Below, piece by piece: positions 1 to 5,425 of a stretch of DNA of 10,138 bases (its first letter is position 1; each line of letters opens with the position of its first letter). Under the pieces are notes generated by a model that saw only the letters and a list, made by a program, of their open reading frames with translations, was not told where the DNA came from and ran no database searches. Both the position numbers and the translations under genes were made by a program. The DNA comes from Deltaproteobacteria bacterium. Its GTDB lineage: Bacteria; Desulfobacterota; SM23-61. The DNA lies in assembly GCA_026388915.1 (NCBI GenBank), contig JAPLIW010000832.1, positions 1 through 10,138 of the forward strand, read 5' to 3'.

Positions 1-40
1 GAAGAGTGGGCTTTGCGGCTGGAAAAGAAAAAATAAAGAA

Positions 41-282
41 TAATGGGACGCGGATGAACACAGATGAACAAACCTATTTATTTTGGACACAGATAAACAC
101 AGATGAACACAGATGAACACAGATATTAAATGGCAAAAAGCACAATAAGGATAACGGATATTAGATGACAGATGACGAATAACGAATAACAGATATCGCC
201 TGACCACAACGGACTACTGACCATGGACGATTAACAATTATTGTTTTATCTGTCTTTATCCGTGTTCATCCGTGTCCCATTA
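41..282. repeat. Degenerate short-repeat tract with a flanking inverted repeat, upstream of the RraA-like gene
   Basis: This stretch has no gene. It contains a 10-base unit close to cagatgaaca, repeated imperfectly at about 51-70 and 87-124. A drifting tract of agatgac, gacgaataac and ggactactgacc motifs follows at about 160-235. The sequence at 41-65 returns as its reverse complement at 258-282 with 23 of 25 positions matching, so the tract is bounded by an inverted repeat. A related motif, tctctgtgtccttccgtggt, follows at 301-320, and another relative lies near 3862-3880. Sequences like this occur as dispersed intergenic repeats in several environmental bacterial lineages (general knowledge). 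I see no clear promoter in it, although transcription of the downstream gene probably starts in or near it. Confidence 0.7.
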
Positions 283-342
283 ATATTATTTCTTCAAATT
301 TCTCTGTGTCCTTCCGTGGTTGAAATGAAAAAGGAGGGTGTC

Positions 343-1011
343 ATGAAAAAAGGGAAGATCGCGTTGCCGGAGCTCGGCCGGCGGTACCGCCGCCTCTATA
401 CCGGGGTGGTGGCGGACATCCTGGATTCCAAGGGGGTCCGGGCTCATTCCCTGCCTCCCGCCATCCGTCCCATGAAGGATCACATGAAGGTCGCCGGCCC
501 CGCATTCACATGCTTGGGGGTGCAGACGGGGGACATCAAGAGTGACGATACGCCCATGCTGATCAAGATGCTGGAGGCCATCACCCCCCATTGTGTCGTG
601 GTGCTGAGCGCGAGCGGCGACCGGTCTTCGTCCCACTGGGGAGAGATCATGACCCTTTCGGCAAAGCAGAAGGGGAGCACCGGCGCGGTGGTTGACGGAG
701 GACTGCGCGACGCCCCCTTCATTCTGAAGCTGAACTTCCCGGTCTTCACCGATTTCTATATGCCGGCCAGCTCCATCAGCCGCTGGGAGCTGAAGGAGTT
801 CCAGGGAGTCACGAAGGTTAGGGAGGTATCAATTTATCCCGGGGACTATGTCTTCGGGGATATGGATGGCGTGGTGGTTATCCCCCAGGGGCTGACCGAA
901 GAAGTGCTGGTGAAGTCGGAAAAAGCGGTGCAGCGGGAACTGAAGATGCGCCAGGCCCTGCGGAAGGGAATACCGCTGCATGAAGTGAATAAGAAATTCG
1001 GGTCTTTCTAA
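343..1011 (+). CDS. RraA-like / HMG-CHA aldolase family protein
   Basis: A 222-residue protein of the RraA-like fold, which includes the class II 4-hydroxy-4-methyl-2-oxoglutarate/4-carboxy-4-hydroxy-2-oxoadipate aldolases, oxaloacetate decarboxylases and the RNase E inhibitor RraA. Visible motifs are TGVVADILDSKG (20-31), WGEIMTLSAKQKG (99-111), VVDGGLRDAPFI (116-127) and GDYVFGDMDGVVVIP (167-181). In the aldolases, the Arg-Asp pair of the GGxRD motif (here Arg122-Asp123) binds substrate and the divalent metal; both residues are kept, and Gly100-Glu101 match the usual G-E of the active site. I chose the ATG at 343 because AAGGAGG at 331-337 precedes it. The earlier in-frame starts (TTG 241, ATG 325) lie in or next to repeat DNA. 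The retained catalytic pair favours a metal-dependent aldolase or decarboxylase over pure RraA. The substrate cannot be told, and no catabolic neighbours are in view. It is transcribed away from the rest of the window. Confidence 0.88.
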   Translation: MKKGKIALPELGRRYRRLYTGVVADILDSKGVRAHSLPPAIRPMKDHMKVAGPAFTCLGVQTGDIKSDDTPMLIKMLEAITPHCVVVLSASGDRSSSHWGEIMTLSAKQKGSTGAVVDGGLRDAPFILKLNFPVFTDFYMPASSISRWELKEFQGVTKVREVSIYPGDYVFGDMDGVVVIPQGLTEEVLVKSEKAVQRELKMRQALRKGIPLHEVNKKFGSF

Positions 1012-1021
1012 AAGCAGGGTC

Positions 1022-1097
1022 AGTGTGATTGTCAGTAGCAGCCGGAAAAAAATAGTTTCTTATCATTTTTTCACTCACACTCACACTATCTTCGGCC
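1022..1097. repeat. Imperfect inverted repeat, REP-like, after the RraA-like gene
   Basis: Ten bases after the RraA-like stop codon, agtgtga (1022-1028) is followed by two overlapping copies of its complement, tcacact (1075-1081 and 1081-1087). A near-complementary pair, gccgga (about 1041-1046) and ttcggc (about 1091-1096), lies alongside. The pairs are offset, so only one arm set can form at a time, and the loop holds an A-rich run. It could act as a weak terminator or be a relic of a repetitive palindrome. There is no clean GC stem plus T-tract. Confidence 0.35.
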
Positions 1098-1339
1098 CAT
1101 TCGTTGCGATGGATAGGATTTAGTCCACCAGACAAGACCAGATTCCCCTTAATTTTTTGTTACACCTACTACACTTCACCCAAGGGCTTCTTTAAAGATT
1201 GCTCATTATGGGTAGAAATGACTTGCCGCGATTCAATGATATCGATATGCAAACTTTTTAGAAATCAGGAAACAAATGGAGATATAGCAATTATCGAAAT
1301 TTCTGGTAATGGCAAAGCTTTACTGCCGCTAGGGAGCGT
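1098..1339. other. Intergenic stretch without a recognisable gene
   Basis: About 240 bases between the RraA-like gene (plus strand) and the cassette-like region (minus strand). One plus-strand open frame (1104-1373) crosses it. It has no ribosome binding site, an unconvincing composition with many Cys, Phe and Tyr, and no recognisable motif, so I do not call it. The base composition is AT-rich, like the adjacent cassette-like genes and unlike the leucine operon. I searched it for the right-hand core (GTTRRRY on the minus strand) that would complete the attC-like element next door and found none. Confidence 0.5.
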
Positions 1340-1375
1340 AGCGGAATACGGCTCATGTGAGGCGCCTTGTTAGCC
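1340..1375 (-). other. Possible partial attC (left end only) downstream of the ankyrin gene
   Basis: Read on the minus strand, GGCTAACAAGG starts 28 bases after the ankyrin stop codon. This fits the usual attC left end (GBCTAACAAK in the consensus used for cassette PCR primers) over its first ten positions. A short perfect hairpin follows, CCGCTA (about 1338-1343) pairing with TAGCGG (about 1325-1330). The matching right core, GTTRRRY, is missing from the next 150 bases and more, so the site is incomplete, decayed, or a chance match. Its place just after a gene and in the same orientation as the complete site at 2393-2452 is what makes it worth marking. Confidence 0.35.
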
Positions 1376-1403
1376 AAATTCCTATGACTCTCTACAATAC
1401 CCA

Positions 1404-2375
1404 TCAAAAATCAATACGCGCACCTGACGGCTCAAACACGGTTCGAATTGCCCCGTGCTGTTCAAGAATCTTGACAACATCGGTATGGTTTTTCTGGAAG
1501 GCAAACCAGATTGGTGGTTGCCCCTTACTGTTTCTAGCATTTACCTGGGCTCCTTTGGCCAACAAGAACTCTACTACTGCTAGATGGCCCTTCAGAGCAG
1601 CTTCGTGCAATGGCGTATTCTCAATCCGATCCCCAGCATTTACGTCAGCGCCTGCTCGAATCAACTCTCTAACGACCTCGAGATGTCCATCGAAAGATGC
1701 GGCGTATAGCGGGGTCTGACCATCCCTATTCTTCTTGTTGACGTCTGCTTTAGCGGCGACCAGGAATCCCACGATGTCGGCATAACCAAAGGCCGCAGCT
1801 TCATACAGTGGGGTATTCATTCTGCTGTCCGGAAGATTGACGTTCGCACCAAAAGAGACTAATACTTCAACAACTTCTTTGTGACCTTGAGATGCTGCAG
1901 CCTTTACTGCCGTAATGAGTGAGCCCTCTTCTCGGGCGTTTACGTCTGCCTTTTTCTCCGCGAGCATCTTTACGATTTTGGCGTACCCTTTATTTGCCGC
2001 ATAAAGAAGCGGCGTAACCCCGCGGACTCCCACATCTGGTTTGGCCCCGCTGTCCAAGAGAAGCTTTGTGAGCGTTTCGTTTCCATTTCCCACTGCAGCC
2101 ATCAATGCCGTGAATCCGGCTTGCCCATTTTTGTTATCAATTGCTGCGCCCTTTTCCAAGAACAAGCGGACGATCGCGGTCTGGTTACCAAGTACCGCAA
2201 GGTAAAGAGGGCGCAGACCTTTGGCATCCTGCGACTCTATCAAGGCAGGATTAGAGCCAAGCAGACTTTGGATTTTGTGTTGATCACCGTTTTTGACGGC
2301 TTCATGGATCTCACCAGCCAATGTTGTGATGGATGTTGCTAAAAGAATAAAAAAAGAAATAATGATCGCTTTCAT
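1404..2375 (-). CDS. Exported ankyrin-repeat protein (possible integron cassette gene)
   Basis: A 323-residue protein. Residues 1-20 are a typical signal peptide: Lys2, a hydrophobic run IIISFFILLA, and a likely cleavage after TTLA. Nearly all the rest is ankyrin repeats of about 31-33 residues, with eight or nine visible. The consensus-type starts and ends include GLRPLYLAVLGN (53-64), GFTALMAAVGNGN (87-99), GVTPLLYAANKG (119-130), NTPLYEAAAFGY (187-198), GQTPLYAASFDGH (219-231), NTPLHEAALKGH (253-264) and several GADVN turns. Ankyrin stacks bind other proteins; no catalytic domain is present. With the signal peptide, a periplasmic binding role is the likeliest inference. The ATG at 2375 is chosen because AGGAGG ends two bases upstream and the signal peptide follows at once; an upstream in-frame ATG at 2417 would read through the attC site. 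Base composition is more AT-rich than the leu genes. It starts 18 bases after the attC element at 2393-2452, the usual position of a cassette gene. Confidence 0.9.
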   Translation of the reverse strand: MKAIIISFFILLATSITTLAGEIHEAVKNGDQHKIQSLLGSNPALIESQDAKGLRPLYLAVLGNQTAIVRLFLEKGAAIDNKNGQAGFTALMAAVGNGNETLTKLLLDSGAKPDVGVRGVTPLLYAANKGYAKIVKMLAEKKADVNAREEGSLITAVKAAASQGHKEVVEVLVSFGANVNLPDSRMNTPLYEAAAFGYADIVGFLVAAKADVNKKNRDGQTPLYAASFDGHLEVVRELIRAGADVNAGDRIENTPLHEAALKGHLAVVEFLLAKGAQVNARNSKGQPPIWFAFQKNHTDVVKILEQHGAIRTVFEPSGARIDF

Positions 2376-2392
2376 AACCTCCTCCTTTTTTG

Positions 2393-2452
2393 GCCTAACG
2401 CCACGGGTCAGGCGCACGGCTTACCCGCGTCGACTGGATCCAACTGTTAGGC
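2393..2452 (-). other. Integron attC recombination site (59-base-element type)
   Basis: Read on the minus strand, a 60-bp element begins with GCCTAAC (2446-2452, fits RYYYAAC) and ends with GTTAGGC (2393-2399, fits GTTRRRY). These two 7-mers are exact complements and form the outer stem. The inner left part, with TCCAGTCGACG after the spacer, resembles the consensus CAAGCCGACG-type left inner box, and CGCCTGACCC near the right end resembles the right inner box. By hand alignment to the degenerate attC PCR primer consensuses from memory, about 19 of 24 left-end and 19 of 23 right-end positions agree. A short inner hairpin, CGCGG with CCGTG (one G-T pair) around GTAAG, tops it. It lies 21 bases after the DUF1566 stop codon and 18 bases before the ankyrin start, the standard place for attC in a cassette array. 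Exchange would occur between G and TT of GTTAGGC. No integron integrase or attI is in the window. Confidence 0.85.
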
Positions 2453-2473
2453 ACCATAATCCTATTTCAAAAA

Positions 2474-3247
2474 TTATTTCAGTTCCCTCACGCATCGCAC
2501 GAAAGCGCGATCTGTATCTTTGGGTTCTCCGAGCGAAGTCATAGGGCCGACGAGCAAGTGAGTCGCAGGATAGTTGAAAGGTATCCAATCTTTTTGGTCA
2601 CTTGACCAGTACCAATCCGCTCGACCCTCAGACCGCTTCTTTCCCTTAAGTTCCATGACTATCGCTGGATCGTGTTCTTTGGTGTCGGGGAGACGCCAGT
2701 CCTTGTGTCCAGCCAACCTAAGGTTACGGACATAGTCTTGAGCCTCTTTCCAAGTGCGTTTCTTTCCATCGTCATTCTTCTGCCACATCAATTTGGTCTT
2801 AGTATCAGTTATCGTACCATCTCTGTTATCAACAAAACGATTCGAGATTTCGGGAGCCTGCTGCGCTGTTTCAAGGGGAATATGTAAAACGATTCTCGTT
2901 GCGAGACCGGAAACAGGTCTAATGCCTGACCCGGGTGGATCTTCCGCGCCCAGCGACTCAGTGTAGGTGATCGTTGCTTTGGTGCCCGTTCTTGCAGCGG
3001 AGGGGGAAACCTTTCCAGCTCCAGCAAGGAACACTGTCGTCTTGTTGTAGATGATTGTCCCAGGATACTCGTCTATGGTGAGGACCTTGGTATGTGGATT
3101 AAGATCCTTGATGAGAGCCTCAATAGTCTTGGTCTTAATGGCACCTCGTGTCGCCTTGTCCTGCGAAACCGATAAGCCAGGGTAAAGAAAAAGCAGGGTG
3201 ACTAGCGTGAGCGCAAGGGACAATGGGAATCTAAATAGAGTCTTCAT
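2474..3247 (-). CDS. Exported DUF1566 (Lcl C-terminal domain) protein, probable integron cassette gene
   Basis: A 257-residue protein. Residues 1-28 form a signal peptide with a basic start (MKTLFR), a long hydrophobic core and a likely cleavage near SVS-QD. Residues about 35-130 form an unassigned beta-rich stretch (TKVLTIDEYPGTIIYNKTTV and TKATITYTESLG). From about 136 to the end is a DUF1566/Lcl C-terminal domain with its typical motifs: RFVDNRDGTITDTKTKLMWQ (137-156), TWKEAQDYVRNLRLAGH (165-181), DWRLPDTKE (183-191), YWSSD (213-217) and FVRCVRELK (249-257). The domain occurs in many secreted bacterial proteins; its molecular role is not established and I assign none. The ATG at 3247 has GGGAGG five bases upstream. 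The gene is followed at once by an attC site, so gene plus attC has the layout of a mobile cassette. Base composition is more AT-rich than in the leucine operon. Confidence 0.88.
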   Translation of the reverse strand: MKTLFRFPLSLALTLVTLLFLYPGLSVSQDKATRGAIKTKTIEALIKDLNPHTKVLTIDEYPGTIIYNKTTVFLAGAGKVSPSAARTGTKATITYTESLGAEDPPGSGIRPVSGLATRIVLHIPLETAQQAPEISNRFVDNRDGTITDTKTKLMWQKNDDGKKRTWKEAQDYVRNLRLAGHKDWRLPDTKEHDPAIVMELKGKKRSEGRADWYWSSDQKDWIPFNYPATHLLVGPMTSLGEPKDTDRAFVRCVRELK

Positions 3248-3272
3248 TTTTCCTCCCTTCTTTGTGCCTAAA

Positions 3273-3278
3273 ATTATA
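3273..3278 (-). promoter_or_regulatory. Candidate -10 box for the cassette-like genes
   Basis: The minus strand has a perfect TATAAT 25 bases upstream of the DUF1566 ATG, with the ribosome binding site GGGAGG between them. No good -35 box sits at 16-18 bases upstream, so the call rests on the -10 alone in an AT-rich patch. A second weak pair, TTGTTT and TATAAG 16 bases apart, lies about 30-50 bases further upstream. Immediately downstream of the -10 is TTTAGGC (3266-3272), one base away from the attC right core GTTAGGC. Confidence 0.3.
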
Positions 3279-3860
3279 TTTTATGCAGCGACTGTCTCTT
3301 TGGGGGCTTATACCAGAATACATGGGGTAAACAAATGGGAAACCCGGGTTTGGGAAGAGTTTTATCCCTTAAGAGCCGTTTTATGTTGCCCATACCGGTG
3401 TCATGCAGTCACCGCATAAAAATGAGAATTTGTTATTTAAGGGGTCTTCAGGCCGTCCTTCCGAAAGCAGCACCTCGCCGAAAATAGAAAGCCTCCCGGA
3501 GGAAAATAAATCCCTAGAGGCTTCATATCGGCACCTTCTGAAACTTCTTTACATGACTTCTTTCAGAAGGGTAGAAGTTAGCATGCTGCGTAAATCGGAA
3601 ACAGGTGAAATCGGATGAGCAAAAAATACTCTTTTGGGAAAAATGAGTCAAGAGGAAAATTGCCTCTGAACTTCTGAAAATACCTAGGTTTCCAAACAAA
3701 AATTGATGATTTGCATTTGGAGTATTGTATGCCGAAAGAAAATACCAAAAACTACGTTACAGGAAGAAACATTGAGGCGCTCAGAAAATACCATGCAGGC
3801 CTGATTTCAATTACCAACCTTATGGCACACTTTGGAATTTTCCTGCGTCCTTCCTGACTT
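3279..3860. other. Intergenic stretch without a convincing gene; short ORFs and a perfect 10-bp stem
   Basis: About 580 bases lie between the cassette-like genes and the acyl-CoA synthetase gene. Three short plus-strand frames exist: 3403-3618 (71 codons, Ser/Glu-rich with an EENKSLEASYRHLLKLL segment that could be helical), 3615-3677 (overlapping it by ATGA) and 3729-3857 (42 residues, starting MPKENTKNY). None has a clear ribosome binding site or a family I recognise, so they may be remnants or noise. CCTTCTGAAA (3534-3543) and TTTCAGAAGG (3561-3570) form a perfect 10-bp inverted repeat with a 17-base loop, and AGCCTC (3490-3495) can pair with GAGGCT near 3517-3522. The region is AT-rich relative to the leu genes. 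Confidence 0.45.
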
Positions 3861-3884
3861 TCTCTGCGTGAATCTGCGTCCTGT
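3861..3884. repeat. Short dispersed-repeat copy (tctgcgtgaatctgcgtcc type)
   Basis: A motif of the same style as the repeats before the RraA-like gene: tctgcgtgaatctgcgtcc, just past the stop codon of the acyl-CoA synthetase gene on the minus strand. A partial copy, tcctgcgtcc, precedes it at about 3841. It marks the edge between the operon and the non-coding stretch. Confidence 0.45.
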
Positions 3885-5291
3885 TTATTTTGAATTGGAC
3901 CGGATGCGGGAGTAGCGGAAGAGGGCGTGCATGGCCCGGGCGGATTCGTCCTGGCTGGCGAAGAAGGGGATCCCGGCCTTCTTGAAGAGGTCCAGGGCGG
4001 GGCCGACGGCCGCGCGGGGAATCATGTTCCCGATCAACGGCTTGTGGTATTTTTGGGGCAGGGAGCAGATGATCTCCGTGGCATCCATCAACTCCCGGAT
4101 TGAGGCTGGGGACCGGAGCTGGAATTCAAACATGAAGGGGATCATCATGCAGATCCCGTCGATGTAATCCAGGCTCAAGAGGATGTCCAGAGTCCGGGCG
4201 TAGGTCATGGGCCGGATGTCGGAGGCGGCGTCCACCGGATTCAGCGGCCGGGGGGCGAAGGGCTGAAGAATCTTCTTGATCCGGTCCGAAGCCTCCGGGT
4301 CCAGCTGGGGAACCTCCAAGCCCCAGGCCGCGCAGGCCTCGGCCATGGTCACACAGTACCCGCCCCCGCCGGAGATGATGGCCACCCGGTTTCCCTTGGG
4401 CAAGGGCTGACTGGCCAGGGCCATGGCCATGTCAAAGGTATGCAGGGGATCATAACAGCGGATCAGCCCGGCCTGCCGGCAGAGGCCCTCGAAGATCTTA
4501 TCATTGCCAGCCATGGAGGCCGTGTGAGAAAGGGCGGCGCGCACGCCCACGTCAAACCGCCCGGCTTTATAAACCAGGATCGGCTTTTTGGGGGCCACTT
4601 CCCGGGCCACCTGGAAAAAGCGCCCGGCGTTTTGGAAACCTTCCACATAGAGGATGATCGTCCGGGTCTTTTCATCGCTGCCGAAATATTCCAGGTAATC
4701 CGCCACCTCCAGCATGGCCTGATTCCCGCTACTGATGAAACTCCTGAAGCCATAGCCTTTGCTCTTGGCCAGGAGCATGAGGTAATTGCCCAGGGTTCCG
4801 CTCTGGGAGATGAAGGCGATGGGACCGCGCATGGGGGCTTCTTCGAAGGCCAGGTTCAACCACACCGGCTCGCTCCATAAGCCCATGCAATTGGGCCCCA
4901 CGAAGGGGATCCGGCCTTCCCGGGCAATCCCCAAAACCTCGTCCTGGAGCTTCTTTCCCTCCGGGCCCGCTTCGGCAAATCCGGCGGAGATGATCACCGC
5001 TCCCCGGATCCCCTGCCCGATACACTGCCGCAGAGCCTCGGGTACCTGATTGGAAGGGAGGGTGATGACCGCCAAATCGATATTCATGGGAAGGTCGGAG
5101 ATGGAGGCGAAACACTTCACCCCGCCGATTTCCTTGGCCCCGGGGTTGATGGCGTAGATGGTTCCCCGAAAGCCGGTGTTGAAAGGGCGAACCACCATGC
5201 GATGGCCCCATTTTTCGACCTGGGTGGAAGCTCCGATCACCGCGAGGGACTGGGGTTTGAAGATGGGATCCAGAAAATTAGGTTCACTCAT
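3885..5291 (-). CDS. Acyl-CoA synthetase (ADP-forming) alpha-type subunit / CoA-binding protein
   Basis: A 468-residue protein of the NDP-forming acyl-CoA synthetase family, close to the usual length of the free alpha subunit (about 460). Residues about 8-135 are the CoA-binding Rossmann domain (FKPQSLAVIGAS at 11-22, AVITLPSNQVPEAL at 74-87, GAVIISAGFAEAG at 97-109, PFVGPNCMGL at 129-138). Residues about 155-290 are the succinyl-CoA-ligase-like domain (GPIAFISQSGTLG at 156-168, FISSGNQA at 185-192). ALSHTASMAGND (253-264) contains His256, matching the histidine phosphorylated in archaeal alpha subunits. A third domain follows (AIISGGGGYCVTMAE, 304-318). These enzymes convert acyl-CoA, ADP and phosphate to acid, CoA and ATP, but need an ATP-grasp beta subunit, which is neither fused here nor elsewhere in the window. 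The ATG at 5291 is chosen because longer forms read into repeat DNA; no good ribosome binding site precedes it, so the start is uncertain. It is the last gene of the leu cluster. Confidence 0.85.
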   Translation of the reverse strand: MSEPNFLDPIFKPQSLAVIGASTQVEKWGHRMVVRPFNTGFRGTIYAINPGAKEIGGVKCFASISDLPMNIDLAVITLPSNQVPEALRQCIGQGIRGAVIISAGFAEAGPEGKKLQDEVLGIAREGRIPFVGPNCMGLWSEPVWLNLAFEEAPMRGPIAFISQSGTLGNYLMLLAKSKGYGFRSFISSGNQAMLEVADYLEYFGSDEKTRTIILYVEGFQNAGRFFQVAREVAPKKPILVYKAGRFDVGVRAALSHTASMAGNDKIFEGLCRQAGLIRCYDPLHTFDMAMALASQPLPKGNRVAIISGGGGYCVTMAEACAAWGLEVPQLDPEASDRIKKILQPFAPRPLNPVDAASDIRPMTYARTLDILLSLDYIDGICMMIPFMFEFQLRSPASIRELMDATEIICSLPQKYHKPLIGNMIPRAAVGPALDLFKKAGIPFFASQDESARAMHALFRYSRIRSNSK

Positions 5292-5340
5292 AGGTTGGGA
5301 GGTCCAATTGGAAAGCAAAAAGAAAAGGTTAACAGGCCAA

Positions 5341-5415
5341 ATGCGGAATTCGGAATGCGGAATTGTCAAACCCCTCTCGAATTTTATTCCGCATTCCACA
5401 TTCCGAATTCCGCAT
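5341..5415. repeat. Palindromic repeat (gcggaattcggaatgcgg type) between leuB and the acyl-CoA synthetase gene
   Basis: A perfect 17-bp inverted repeat: ATGCGGAATTCGGAATG at 5341-5357 and its complement at 5399-5415. A nested CGGAAT/ATTCCG pair lies inside (5358-5363 with 5386-5391). It begins about 10 bases after the leuB stop codon in the direction of transcription. As RNA it would fold into a long stem that could slow or end transcription before the acyl-CoA synthetase gene, or protect the leu messenger. The same sequence family recurs at 7272-7306. Confidence 0.8.
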
Positions 5416-5425
5416 TATAAAGAAG

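Noticed and set aside
1104..1373. Plus-strand 89-codon frame after the RraA-like gene
   Set aside because: No ribosome binding site, odd composition and no recognisable motif; it also runs through the attC-like left end.
2430..2442. GTCGACTGGATCC looks like a SalI-BamHI cloning linker
   Set aside because: The two sites sit inside a 60-bp element whose ends and inner boxes fit attC, and the flanks show no vector sequence. A chance pair of restriction sites is likelier, though checking the raw reads over this point would settle it.
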